From Flavobacteriales bacterium (GTDB lineage Bacteria; Bacteroidota; Bacteroidia; Flavobacteriales_F; PHOS-HE28): DNA of 64,000 bases. A program made the translations under genes and the position numbers. A model generated the notes under the pieces. It did no database searches. It worked only from the letters and a program-made list of their open reading frames with translations, and was not told the origin of the DNA. The DNA lies in assembly GCA_019638115.1 (NCBI GenBank), contig JAHBUK010000002.1, positions 627,867-691,866 of the forward strand, read 5' to 3'. Positions 43,688 to 52,986 of this stretch are shown one piece after another. How positions within the stretch are numbered: the first letter of the stretch is position 1; every line of letters starts with the position of its first letter.

Positions 43688-46261
43688 ATGGCAGAAGGAG
43701 AGAAGATCATACCGATCAACATCGAGAACGAAATGCGCACCGCCTACATCGATTACTCGATGTCGGTGATCGTTAGCCGGGCACTGCCCGATGTGCGCGA
43801 TGGCTTGAAGCCTGTACACCGCCGCGTGCTCTACGGCATGCAGGACCTGGGGGTCCTCAGCAACAGGGCGCACAAGAAGAGCGCCCGTATAGTTGGTGAG
43901 GTGCTCGGTAAGTACCACCCGCACGGTGATGGCAGCGTGTACGATGCCATGGTGCGCATGGCCCAGGATTGGAGCCTGCGTTACCCTTTGGTGGATGGCC
44001 AAGGAAACTTTGGCAGCATCGATGGTGACAGTCCGGCAGCCATGCGATACACCGAGGCGCGCCTGAAGAAGATCGCCGAGGAAGTGCTCGCCGACCTGGA
44101 CAAGGAGACCGTGGACATGCGGCCCAACTTCGACGACACGCTCGAGGAGCCCAGCGTTATGCCCACCAAGATCCCGCAATTGCTGGTGAACGGTGCTGCC
44201 GGTATCGCCGTGGGTATGGCCACCAACATGGCGCCCCACAACCTGAGCGAGGTGTGCGACGGCATCTGCGCTTACATCGAGAACAAAGACATCGATACGG
44301 AGGGCCTGATGCAATACATCAAGGGTCCCGATTTCCCCACCGGTGGGGTGATCCGCGGCGTGGATGGGATCCGTGAGGCCTATGAGAGCGGACGTGGCAA
44401 GGTGGTGCTCCGCGCCAAGTGCCACATTGAAGAGGATGACCGCACCGGCCGCGAGACCATCATCTGCACCGAGATCCCATACCAGACCAACAAGGCCGTG
44501 CAGTTGGTGAAAGGTGTGGCCGACCTGGTGAACGACAAGAAGATCGAGGGCATCAGCGATGTGAACGACTACAGCGACCGCACCGGCATCCGCATCGCCT
44601 ATGACGTGAAGCGCGAGGCCATGGGCACCGTGGTCCTCAACCAGCTGTACAAGTACAGCTCCCTGCAGACCAGTTTCAGCATGAACAACATCGCCCTGGT
44701 GAACGGGCGCCCGATGTTGCTCGGTCTGAAGGCAATGATCCACCACTTCGTGGATCACCGCCTGGACGTGATCGTACGCCGCACCAAGTTCGACCTGCGC
44801 AAGGCCGAGGAACGGGCACACATCCTGGAAGGCCTGCTCATCGCGCTCGACCACTTGGACGAAGTGATCGCCCTGATCCGCGCCAGTTCCACGCCAGACA
44901 TTGCGCGCGAGGGACTGATGACGCAGTTCGCACTGAGCGAGATCCAAGCGCGTGCGATCCTGGATATGCGCTTGCAGCGCCTGACCGGCTTGGAGCGTGA
45001 CAAGATCAAGGAAGAGTACGCCGAGCTCATGAAGCTCATCGACTACCTGCGTAGCGTATTGGCCGACGAAGGCCTGCGCATGCAGATCGTGAAGGATGAG
45101 ACCCTTGAGATCAAAGAGAAATATGGCGACAAGCGGCGCACCGAGATCGTCCACTCCAGTGGCGACATGCGCATGGAGGACCTCATTGCGGACGACGCCG
45201 TGGTGGTGACCATCAGCCACTTGGGCTATATCAAACGCACCAGCCTCAGCGAGTTCCGCACCCAAGGGCGCGGGGGCAAGGGCAGCCGTGGCAGCACCAC
45301 CCGCGACGAGGATTTCCTGGAGCACCTCTTTGTGGCCACCAACCACAATTACCTGCTCATCTTCACCCAGAAAGGGCGCTGCTACTGGATGCGCGTGTTC
45401 GACATTCCGGAGGGAACCCGCCAAAGCAAGGGCAGGGCCATCCAGAACCTGGTCCAGATAGATGGCGACGACAAAGTGGTGGCCTACCTGAACGTGACCG
45501 ACCTGAAGGACGAAGAGCACCTGAAGAACCACTTCGTAGTGCTCTGCACCAAGAAGGGCGTGATCAAGAAGACCACCCTTGAAGCTTATAGCCGCCCCCG
45601 ATCCAACGGTATCATCGCGGTGAACATCCGGGAGAACGACGAATTGCTGGAGGCCAAGCTGACCACCGGTAAGAGCCACATCATACTGGCCAGCCGCGAC
45701 GGTCGTGCGGTCCACTTCAACGAGGAGGATGTAAGGCCCATGGGTCGCAATGCCAGCGGTGTGCGCGGCATGAACCTGAGCGGCGGGGCGGAGGACAACG
45801 AAGTGATCGGTATGATCGCCGTGGACAGCTCCGAATTGAGCACCCGCCAAGTGCTGGTGGTGAGCGAAAAGGGCTATGGAAAACGCTCCGCGATCATGGA
45901 CGAAAGTGGGGAATATGCCTACCGCATGGTGAACCGTGGCGGCAAGGGTGTGAAGACCCTGCAGGTCACTGACAAGACCGGCAAGCTCATCGCCATCAAG
46001 GACGTGAAGGACGACGATCAGTTGATGATCATCAACCGCAGCGGCCTCACCATCCGCATGGGTCTCGACGAGCTGCGTGTGCTGGGCCGTGCCACACAAG
46101 GCGTGCGCCTGATAGAGCTGCGCAAGAACGACCAAATAGCCGCTGTGGCCAAAGTGGACAGCGAGTTGAAAGAAGACGACGAGGAGTTGGATACGGAAGG
46201 TGAGGAGCCTGGCACCGAAGCAAGTGGCACCGATGTTGCATCCGACGATAGCCAAGAGTAA
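43688..46261 (+). CDS. gyrA: DNA gyrase subunit A
   Basis: An 857-residue type II topoisomerase subunit that cuts and reseals DNA for negative supercoiling. It starts with [21 protein letters not shown] (split here by family) and has [21 protein letters not shown], the quinolone region [20 protein letters not shown], the catalytic Tyr in [10 protein letters not shown], and the C-terminal pinwheel with the GyrA box TQGRGGKG. The residue matching E. coli Ser83 is Gly. The C-terminal tail is acidic. A TPR gene follows 25 bases on. Confidence 0.97.
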   Translation: MAEGEKIIPINIENEMRTAYIDYSMSVIVSRALPDVRDGLKPVHRRVLYGMQDLGVLSNRAHKKSARIVGEVLGKYHPHGDGSVYDAMVRMAQDWSLRYPLVDGQGNFGSIDGDSPAAMRYTEARLKKIAEEVLADLDKETVDMRPNFDDTLEEPSVMPTKIPQLLVNGAAGIAVGMATNMAPHNLSEVCDGICAYIENKDIDTEGLMQYIKGPDFPTGGVIRGVDGIREAYESGRGKVVLRAKCHIEEDDRTGRETIICTEIPYQTNKAVQLVKGVADLVNDKKIEGISDVNDYSDRTGIRIAYDVKREAMGTVVLNQLYKYSSLQTSFSMNNIALVNGRPMLLGLKAMIHHFVDHRLDVIVRRTKFDLRKAEERAHILEGLLIALDHLDEVIALIRASSTPDIAREGLMTQFALSEIQARAILDMRLQRLTGLERDKIKEEYAELMKLIDYLRSVLADEGLRMQIVKDETLEIKEKYGDKRRTEIVHSSGDMRMEDLIADDAVVVTISHLGYIKRTSLSEFRTQGRGGKGSRGSTTRDEDFLEHLFVATNHNYLLIFTQKGRCYWMRVFDIPEGTRQSKGRAIQNLVQIDGDDKVVAYLNVTDLKDEEHLKNHFVVLCTKKGVIKKTTLEAYSRPRSNGIIAVNIRENDELLEAKLTTGKSHIILASRDGRAVHFNEEDVRPMGRNASGVRGMNLSGGAEDNEVIGMIAVDSSELSTRQVLVVSEKGYGKRSAIMDESGEYAYRMVNRGGKGVKTLQVTDKTGKLIAIKDVKDDDQLMIINRSGLTIRMGLDELRVLGRATQGVRLIELRKNDQIAAVAKVDSELKEDDEELDTEGEEPGTEASGTDVASDDSQE

Positions 46262-46286
46262 GCACAAACGAATTCCGCAAGCACCC

Positions 46287-47462
46287 ATGAGAAAGACGCT
46301 GACTTTCACGATCGCACTGGCCGCTTCAGGCCTGATGGCGCAGAACGTGAACGTGGTGAACGCCTACAACCACATGAAAGCCGGGGAGTTGGCCAAAGCC
46401 TCCGAGTTCATTGAAATGGCCACCCAAGACCCCAAGACGGGCATTAGTGAGAAGACCTGGCGCTACCGTGGCGAGATCTACTACCAAATGGTGATCGGTG
46501 AGGATGCTGCAATGAAGCAGCAGTTCCCCGATGCCAATGCGCGGGCGATAGAGAGCTACATGAAAGCCAACCAGTACGATACGAAGGGCTCTTACAAGCG
46601 GGACAACGATCGGATCCTGCGTGTGCTGCAAGGCATGGCCCTGAACAACGGCAACGAGGCTTTCACCAACAAAGAGTACGACCGGGCCATTGCGCTTTAC
46701 GCGGAGTCCGAGCGTGTTGCGACCAATTTCGGGGAGGCTGACACCAATGCCATCTTCAACTCGGCCCTGGCTTACGACTACAAGGGTGATGATGCCAACG
46801 CCATCCGCCGTTATCGCGAGGCGATCGCTGCCGGATACAAGGGCCCGGAGGTATACCGCTACATCGCCAGCGTGCAACGCCGTGGAAAGGACAATGCGGG
46901 AGCCATTACCACGCTCCAGCAAGGTCGCGAGGGATATCCGAACGACAAGGAACTGGTGATGGACCTGATGAGCCTCCTGCTGATGGAAGATCGCTCGGAT
47001 GAGGCTGAGAGCATGGTGAAAGTGGCTCTGGAAAAGGACGGTGAGAACGCAGTGCTCTGGTCCGTACTTGGCAGCCTATACGACAAGAAGGCGACCGCGG
47101 CTGCTGAAGCTGGTGATGAGGCTTCCATGCTGAAGTGGTACGGCATGGCTGAGGAAGCCTACAAGACGAGCATCGCCAAAGACAAACTGTTCTTCGACTC
47201 GTACTTCAACGTGGGTGTGTTGTACAACAACAGAGCTGCCTACGACTACGAGAAGTGCAACAAGATCAAGAGCGATACGGAGTACCTGAAGTGCAAAAAG
47301 GTGGCGGATGACATCTACTTGAAGGCGCTGCCGTACTTCGAGGAGGCCCATGCGCTGCGTGAGGACGATGTGCCGACCATTCAGCAGTTGATGAAGCTCT
47401 ACGCCAAGATGAGCGAACAAGCCAAGTACGACGCCATTAAGGCGAAGCTGCCGAAGCAGTAG
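46287..47462 (+). CDS. Exported tetratricopeptide-repeat protein
   Basis: A 391-residue protein with a signal peptide (LTFTIALAASGLMAQ) and helical TPR repeats over its length (YNHMKAGELAKASEFIEMA, NGNEAFTNKEYDRAIALYAES, SALAYDYKGDDANAIRRYREA, AVLWSVLGSLYDKKATAAAE). It resembles TPR proteins of the Bacteroidota periplasm whose partners are unknown. It follows gyrA closely and ends at a clear terminator. Confidence 0.82.
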   Translation: MRKTLTFTIALAASGLMAQNVNVVNAYNHMKAGELAKASEFIEMATQDPKTGISEKTWRYRGEIYYQMVIGEDAAMKQQFPDANARAIESYMKANQYDTKGSYKRDNDRILRVLQGMALNNGNEAFTNKEYDRAIALYAESERVATNFGEADTNAIFNSALAYDYKGDDANAIRRYREAIAAGYKGPEVYRYIASVQRRGKDNAGAITTLQQGREGYPNDKELVMDLMSLLLMEDRSDEAESMVKVALEKDGENAVLWSVLGSLYDKKATAAAEAGDEASMLKWYGMAEEAYKTSIAKDKLFFDSYFNVGVLYNNRAAYDYEKCNKIKSDTEYLKCKKVADDIYLKALPYFEEAHALREDDVPTIQQLMKLYAKMSEQAKYDAIKAKLPKQ

Positions 47463-47482
47463 GCGATAACAGCATGGGAAAG

Positions 47483-47510
47483 GACCGGGGTTGATAGCCC
47501 CGGTCTTTTT
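47483..47510 (+). terminator. Rho-independent terminator after the TPR gene
   Basis: GACCGGGG, loop TTGATAG, CCCCGGTC, then TTTTT. It lies 20 bases after the stop codon and closes the gyrA-TPR unit. Confidence 0.92.
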
Positions 47511-47578
47511 CATTCAGGTACAGAGGGATTGAAGTAGGGCCTTCTGGTTCAGAGAATTACCACTTAACATAATATAAA

Positions 47579-48631
47579 TTATGCGCCAATATGGATCCAG
47601 TCCAATAAAGCGGGATCCCGTTCGGCAACCCCGTGACCGGACGACCCCACATCAACCTTGAACCGGCCACCTTCCAACTCAAATCCACCGAATGGATCGT
47701 TGATCAACAACCAAGGCCCGTCCAAGTCCAAGAGATCGGCCGAACCACTCAAGGTGAACATTGCAGCACACCCCAGTGAGCTTTCACTCATGCTGCCGAG
47801 CATCACCTGAAGCCCGAGTTGTCCGGCCCGTTCAGCCATACGTTCGGCCCGGTCCAACCCGCCACATTTCATCAGCTTCAGGTTCACCCCGCCAAAAACG
47901 CCTTGCGCTCGCTCCAGGTCGTCCAACCCTTGTATGCTTTCGTCAGCAATTATCAATGCACCGCTCCGAGCTGCCAGATCCTGATGTAAGTCCCAGCGCT
48001 CTTTGGCGAATGGCTGTTCCAGGCCTACCAAGCGCTCCGGCCTTATCAATGACAGGATCTGCAAGCCGTGCTCAACGCTCTGCCAACCTTGGTTGGCGTC
48101 GAGCAGCATCGGGCGTCGGTCGTGTAACAGGATCTGCTCCAAAATGGCTTCATCCTGCTTGCCATCCAGCTTCACCTTCAGCACCTCGAATCCCTCGGGA
48201 AGCGCCGCCAAGCGCTCCGCGTACGACCGCGGGTCACCCAGACCAATGGTGACCATGGCCCGACCCTGCCGAAGACCTGAATGACGACTTGACCATACAA
48301 CACCTTTCGACTTGATCACCAATTCATTATAGGCGCACTGAATGGCTGCCCGAGCGGCTGACTGCACACTCCATTCGGGCTGCTCAAGCTCTTGGAGCAA
48401 GGCGGCTTCACCCGCCTTTAGCGCTACTTGAAGTCGACTACTACTAAGAGCCTGAAGTACTGATACTTGAGTCTCATTCACATAGGGCGGTATCGTTGCT
48501 TCGCCATAGCCCCTGATGCCATCCCGTTCCAATCGAACAAAGACGCAGTCGGTACCATCACGCATGCCATGAGCCGTGCCAAATGGTTCACGGAAAAGCA
48601 GCCGGTACAGCGCCACATGCAGGTCGATCAT
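47579..48631 (-). CDS. Dipeptide epimerase of the enolase superfamily
   Basis: A 350-residue member of the muconate-lactonising/mandelate racemase group, probably an L-Ala-D/L-Glu-type epimerase used in cell-wall peptide recycling. The acid/base pair is the KVK of LKVKLDG and the Lys of NLKLMKCGG; metal ligands are in LLDANQGW, GLEQPF and ADESI. The end DPFGGFELEGGRFKV fits dipeptide epimerases. The ATG at 48631 gives the capping-domain start MIDLHVALYRLLF. The exact dipeptide is not predictable by eye. Confidence 0.88.
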   Translation of the reverse strand: MIDLHVALYRLLFREPFGTAHGMRDGTDCVFVRLERDGIRGYGEATIPPYVNETQVSVLQALSSSRLQVALKAGEAALLQELEQPEWSVQSAARAAIQCAYNELVIKSKGVVWSSRHSGLRQGRAMVTIGLGDPRSYAERLAALPEGFEVLKVKLDGKQDEAILEQILLHDRRPMLLDANQGWQSVEHGLQILSLIRPERLVGLEQPFAKERWDLHQDLAARSGALIIADESIQGLDDLERAQGVFGGVNLKLMKCGGLDRAERMAERAGQLGLQVMLGSMSESSLGCAAMFTLSGSADLLDLDGPWLLINDPFGGFELEGGRFKVDVGSSGHGVAERDPALLDWIHIGA

Positions 48632-48743
48632 CGTGCTACGAAGATCATTGGAAGAACCGGTCCGCAAGCACGTGGATCCATCCATCGGTCCACGATCCGG
48701 AATGAAAAAGCAGGTAGGCGCTGGAACGGAACCGGGTTCTGGA

Positions 48744-49787
48744 TCAACGCACCATGCAGGATACGCGTGTCACCCACTTGCTGGTATCACTCTCCGAACC
48801 CGGTCCTACGGCGTACTCCTCAATGCGCTGCCCAACCTCCTTCAGGTCCCGGGCTTTCATGGCTTGCTCCAAGGCTTCATGCGCTTCCTCTATCCGGGCG
48901 ATGTCCCCGCCATGTTCAACCTGTAGGATCATGCCTTCCGGCACAGTGAACAAGTCCAACCCTTCCAGCTTCAGGTCATCGGATGCATCAATGGGAAATC
49001 CAACGAGAAGCTCGGTAGTGCTTGTGCGTTCATCCCACATGAAATAGACATTGCTGGCAGTGCCAATAACCTTCGTACGGGTGTCTACCAAGGCATCCTG
49101 GACCATGGTCATTGAGCTGGCGATGAAAGAGTCCAAGTCTTTGAACTTCACTTTCGCCCGCTTTCCAACGAACACGGCCGCAGAACGCTCCGTACGCTCC
49201 ACGACGTAACTCCCGAATGTCCTGGCAGCCAGCTCTTTTTGCTGCATCAACTGCTCAACCTCCACCAATTCCTTCAGCAATTCCAACCCACGCTCTAAGT
49301 CGGCACCGATCAGGGCGTCCATGTCCATGAAGTTGCCAACTACCTTCCGCAGAAAGTCATTGCTACCCACCATGGCCCATGTTACCGTGCTTCCCGTACC
49401 GTCCTCACGCAATTCCAACAGCACGTCCGATCGCGATGTCCGTGGCGCGAAGAATTTCAGCTCCAGCTTCACCAAATGCCCTGGCGCCAGGGAGTCCAAT
49501 CGCATCTCTCCCTTCCCGACCAGCTCGTTTCCCTCCCAACGTTGTATTGAGCCAACTGCACCATCCTGCCCTTCGTAGCTCTTCTTCATGGCCGGATCGA
49601 GGTCGTTCCATGGGCTCCAGGCATCCATGGCGGAAAGCGAACTCAAGTATGGATACACCACTTCCGGGGAAGCGCTCAGTGCGATGCTCCTTTCGTAGCG
49701 GTAATGCTCTGGTCCTGCTACGCCCAGGAGCATGACCAAACCGACCATGGTCAGGAGGATGATGAGGAAGATCTTCAGGGAGCGCAT
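48744..49787 (-). CDS. SRPBCC-domain protein with GyrI-like C-terminal domain
   Basis: A 347-residue protein anchored by an N-terminal span (IFLIILLTMVGLVMLLGVA). The SRPBCC (polyketide cyclase-like) domain follows, from YERSIALSASPEVVYPYLSSL to about residue 190. The second half (VERTERSAAVFVGKRAKV..., LLVGFPIDASDD..., VPEGMILQVEHGGD) resembles a GyrI-like/effector-binding small-molecule domain. Both are ligand-binding folds; the ligand is unknown. Such two-domain membrane proteins are common in Bacteroidota. Confidence 0.75.
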   Translation of the reverse strand: MRSLKIFLIILLTMVGLVMLLGVAGPEHYRYERSIALSASPEVVYPYLSSLSAMDAWSPWNDLDPAMKKSYEGQDGAVGSIQRWEGNELVGKGEMRLDSLAPGHLVKLELKFFAPRTSRSDVLLELREDGTGSTVTWAMVGSNDFLRKVVGNFMDMDALIGADLERGLELLKELVEVEQLMQQKELAARTFGSYVVERTERSAAVFVGKRAKVKFKDLDSFIASSMTMVQDALVDTRTKVIGTASNVYFMWDERTSTTELLVGFPIDASDDLKLEGLDLFTVPEGMILQVEHGGDIARIEEAHEALEQAMKARDLKEVGQRIEEYAVGPGSESDTSKWVTRVSCMVR

Positions 49788-49908
49788 GAGGCTACGAATG
49801 GGCCGAAAGATGCTAAGTATTCCATCATCCCTGAAGAACACTTACCACACGTGGGTACCAGAAGGCTGGCACGGTGTTTTCTTTGCGCAGCCAACAACCA
49901 ACGCGACC

Positions 49909-50484
49909 ATGAACGCCCTTCGCACCAACTGGACCATTGCGCTCCTTCTTTCCATGAGCCTGGCCTTGTTCCTCCCTGCCTGCAAAAGCAACTCCGGTCC
50001 TGCGGGCACCAAGGTTAAAATGCCATTTTCAGGAAATCGCTACCAGAGCAACGCAGCCTGGTTCCGAGGAACTGGCATGGGTGTTAGTGTGAAGCAGAAC
50101 ATTGCACGCGGAAAAGCGGATAGCGAAGCGCGCAGCCAGTTGGGCAGCCAGGTGAGCACCAACATGCGGGCCGTTACCGATCAGTACTTGGGCCAAACCG
50201 AGAACGAACGCGCCCGTGATGTCGCCGACAAGTTCCAAAGCCTGGTGCGCGAAGTGATGAACACCGAATTGGCGGACATGCGCAAGATCGGCGAGGAGAC
50301 CTACTTCAACGAGACCACAAAGGACTACACGGTACACGTGGCCTATGAGATCCGCAAGAACGCCATGTTGCGCTTCATGAAGAAGCAAGCCAAGGCGGAC
50401 GCCAAGATCGATGCGATGACCTTGAAGACCATTGAGGACATTCTGGACAAGGAGATCGAAAAAGCGGATGCCGCGAATGACTGA
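49909..50484 (+). CDS. LPP20-like lipoprotein
   Basis: A 191-residue lipoprotein: hydrophobic signal with lipobox LPAC (Cys 25). The mature part is mixed alpha/beta, with GVSVKQNIARGKADSEARSQL, TNMRAVTDQYLGQTENERAR and ETTKDYTVHVAYEI, similar to the LPP20 family and to the PLP-like domain of bacterial envelope proteins. A charged Lys/Asp/Glu-rich C-terminal helix follows. Function unknown; outer membrane or periplasmic location is inferred. Confidence 0.75.
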   Translation: MNALRTNWTIALLLSMSLALFLPACKSNSGPAGTKVKMPFSGNRYQSNAAWFRGTGMGVSVKQNIARGKADSEARSQLGSQVSTNMRAVTDQYLGQTENERARDVADKFQSLVREVMNTELADMRKIGEETYFNETTKDYTVHVAYEIRKNAMLRFMKKQAKADAKIDAMTLKTIEDILDKEIEKADAAND

Positions 50485-50503
50485 TCCCGTTCAACCAGCC
50501 TGG

Positions 50504-50530
50504 AGCGGGGAGCCACCATGGCTCCCCGCT
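50504..50530 (+). terminator. Hairpin after the LPP20-like gene
   Basis: AGCGGGGAGCCA and TGGCTCCCCGCT form a perfect 12-bp stem around the loop CCA, 19 bases after the stop. It is followed by GCCGTTTTGG, a weak T-tract. Confidence 0.7.
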
Positions 50531-50597
50531 GCCGTTTTGGCGGTATCGAACGATCGGCAGCACCTTTGCTCGGAACGAACCCAAACCGAAGTAAGCC

Positions 50598-51290
50598 ATG
50601 GAAGGAAATCCGATGATGGGCGCCTATTTGATCGGCGCCGTGATGATGTTGGTGAGCTGGTTGGTGGGCAACCAGTTGAAAAGCCGCTTCGAGAAATACT
50701 CGCGTACCCCGCTGCAGAGCAACCTGAGCGGACGCGAGATCGCCGAGCAGATGTTGCGCGATCATGGCATCGCTGATGTGAAAGTGATCAGTGTTAAAGG
50801 GCAGTTGACCGACCATTACAACCCGGCGAACAAGACGGTGAACCTGAGCGAGCCGGTTTACCACGCCCGCAATGCTGCCGCAGCCGCCGTGGCGGCGCAT
50901 GAAGTTGGCCACGCTGTGCAGCATGCAACATCCTACGCCTGGTTGGAGATGCGCAGCAAACTGGTGCCAGTGGTCAGTTTTGCATCCCAGTGGATGCAAT
51001 GGGTGCTGCTTGGCGGCATCCTCATGATCAACACCTTTCCAAAGCTGTTGCTCATCGGCATCATCCTGTTCGCCATGACCACCGTGTTCAGCATTGTTAC
51101 CCTGCCCGTGGAATACGATGCAAGCAACCGGGCCCTGGCTTGGATGACGCAACGGGGAGTGGTGAACCGCAGCGAGCACGCCATGAGCGCGGATGCCCTG
51201 AAGTGGGCCGCGCGCACCTATCTGGTAGCCGCATTGGCATCCATTGGCACCCTGCTCTACTACTTGATGGTGTACCTGAACCGGCGCTGA
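50598..51290 (+). CDS. Membrane zinc metallopeptidase (YugP-like)
   Basis: A 230-residue integral membrane peptidase. The zinc motif AAHEVGHAVQH is at about 100-110, after the family stretch LTDHYNPANKTVNLSEPVYH, with ASNRALAWM as a possible third-ligand region. Membrane spans flank the site (YLIGAVMMLVSWLVG at the N-terminus, and two near the middle and end). The substrate of this family is not known. It is convergent with the HerA-like gene. Confidence 0.88.
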   Translation: MEGNPMMGAYLIGAVMMLVSWLVGNQLKSRFEKYSRTPLQSNLSGREIAEQMLRDHGIADVKVISVKGQLTDHYNPANKTVNLSEPVYHARNAAAAAVAAHEVGHAVQHATSYAWLEMRSKLVPVVSFASQWMQWVLLGGILMINTFPKLLLIGIILFAMTTVFSIVTLPVEYDASNRALAWMTQRGVVNRSEHAMSADALKWAARTYLVAALASIGTLLYYLMVYLNRR

Positions 51291-51314
51291 CCGGAAGGAT
51301 CCGGACCAATGATC

Positions 51315-51348
51315 AACAGGAAGGCGCCCTCAGCGGCGCCTTCCTGTT
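51315..51348. terminator. Hairpin overlapping the stop codon of the HerA-like gene
   Basis: AACAGGAAGGCGCC (51315-51328) and GGCGCCTTCCTGTT (51335-51348) form a perfect 14-bp stem with a 6-base loop. It serves the plus-strand peptidase gene and lies over the last codons and stop of the opposing gene. Confidence 0.75.
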
Positions 51349-52871
51349 GAACGGAGACCCAGTATCCCCATAAGCCCTCTGGTAAGTTCCCTGATCACCG
51401 TATTGGTGACCTGCCGTTGCACCACTTCTCCAGTGCTCATTCTGCGAGAGGTGCTACGTGGGGTGGCCGAGGGACGTGGTTGAGGCTGAGGGGCGGCCGC
51501 TTGTGTGGCCCGCAAGCGCTTCTCAAGTATTTCATGTGCGCTCTCCCGGTCCAGAACCTCGTTGTACTTCCGCACGAGTTTGGAGCCCGCCACCAATGCA
51601 TCGATCTCCTGCCTGCTCAGGATATCCATCCGTGAAACTGGCGCACGCAGCAAGGTGTGCGCAAGGGGCGTTGGTGTGCCTTTCTCGCTCAAAGCGGTGA
51701 CCAGGGCTTCGCCGATGCCCAGCGAGGTGATCAACTCAGCCGTATTGTAGAACGGTGTCAAGGGGTAATTCTCGGCGGTGCGCTTTATGGTGCTCCTATC
51801 CTTTGCCGTGAACGCCCGCAACGCATGCTGCACCTTCAGCCCGAGCTGCCCAAGTATGCGCTCCGGCACATCCGAAGGGTCCTGTGTGCAGAAATAGATG
51901 CCCACACCTTTCGACCGGATGAGCTTGATGATGGTCTCCAACTGATCGAGCAAGGGTTTCGTGGCCGTACTGAAGATCAGGTGTGCCTCATCGATGAAGA
52001 GCACCAGCTTGGGTTTCTCCGGATCCCCCACTTCCGGGAAGGTGCTGTAGATCTCGGCCAGCAAGCACAGCATGAACGTGCTGAACAGGCGCGGTTTGTC
52101 CTGAATGTCCGTAAGGCGAACGATGTGCACGACACCCTTTCCGTCGCGTGTTTCCAGCAGGTCCTCCACATCGAAGGACCGCTCCCCGAAGAAGCGGTCG
52201 GCCCCCTGCTGTTCGATCTCGATCAGTTTGCGCAGAATGGTGTTCAGCGACGCACCGCTCACCTGGCCGTATTCCCGCTGAATGGCCTCCTTCCCCTCAC
52301 TGCCTATGTACTGCAACACGCTTCGCAAGTCTTTGGTGTCGAGCAAAGGCAGTCCATTGTCATCACAGTACTTGAAGACCAGTGAGAGGATGCTGGATTG
52401 AGTGTCGTTCAGTTCCAAAATCCGGGCAAGAAGCACAGGGCCGAACTCGCTGGTGGTAGCCCGTAAACGTGCGCCGGGTTCATCGCTCAAGCTCAGCAGT
52501 TCCACCGGTAGCGCTTGTGGTTCGTAAGGGATCCCAAGGCGCTCATGCCGCTTCATGATCCCCTCGCTCGCGTTGCCTGTGGCAGCCAGTCCGCTCAGGT
52601 CGCCCTTCACGTCCATCAGCAGTACCGGCACGCCTTGGAGCGAAAGCTGCTCGGTGATAAGTTGAAGGGTTTTGGTCTTGCCACTGCCCGTGGCGCCACA
52701 GATAAGTCCGTGGCGGTTCATGGTACGGAGCGGTACAAGCACATGGGTATCCTCCGGAACAACACCCATGAACATGGCACCTCCGAGCGCGATGCTCTCC
52801 CCTTTGAAGGTGTACCCAGCCTTCATCTGCTCCTGGAATTCGCGCTGTCCGCCTTCCTGCTTTGTGCTCAT
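51330..52871 (-). CDS. HerA-like ATPase (DUF853 type)
   Basis: A 513-residue cytosolic FtsK/HerA-superfamily ATPase. Walker A ICGATGSGKTKTLQL is near residue 60 and Walker B LVLFIDEAHLIF near 285, with DVKGDLSGLA as a further family motif and FCTQDPSDVP as sensor. The C-terminal 60 residues are Pro/Arg/Ser-rich and end GLRSTGRRR. DUF853 members are widespread and of unknown role; no defence partner (NurA, Sir2, Duf4297) is next to it. The ATG at 52871 fits the family start. Confidence 0.88.
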   Translation of the reverse strand: MSTKQEGGQREFQEQMKAGYTFKGESIALGGAMFMGVVPEDTHVLVPLRTMNRHGLICGATGSGKTKTLQLITEQLSLQGVPVLLMDVKGDLSGLAATGNASEGIMKRHERLGIPYEPQALPVELLSLSDEPGARLRATTSEFGPVLLARILELNDTQSSILSLVFKYCDDNGLPLLDTKDLRSVLQYIGSEGKEAIQREYGQVSGASLNTILRKLIEIEQQGADRFFGERSFDVEDLLETRDGKGVVHIVRLTDIQDKPRLFSTFMLCLLAEIYSTFPEVGDPEKPKLVLFIDEAHLIFSTATKPLLDQLETIIKLIRSKGVGIYFCTQDPSDVPERILGQLGLKVQHALRAFTAKDRSTIKRTAENYPLTPFYNTAELITSLGIGEALVTALSEKGTPTPLAHTLLRAPVSRMDILSRQEIDALVAGSKLVRKYNEVLDRESAHEILEKRLRATQAAAPQPQPRPSATPRSTSRRMSTGEVVQRQVTNTVIRELTRGLMGILGLRSTGRRR

Positions 52872-52986
52872 GATGCAAAGGAACACATCGCACGCACACA
52901 CATTCTCCAATGATCGGGTGCCTCCCGATGTTGCATGGTCCAGCATTCGCCGGGAAGTGTATCCTTTGCAGCCCAACGGTTAGCCG

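Noticed and set aside
43592-46309. A 905-codon minus-strand frame opposite gyrA
   Set aside because: It is a mirror of gyrA codon use (His/Val/Leu-rich) with no recognisable domain; gyrA is beyond doubt.
51330-52871. HerA-like gene as part of a HerA-based defence system
   Set aside because: It is the DUF853 type, widespread in genomes, and no NurA, Sir2, DUF4297 or other effector gene is adjacent.
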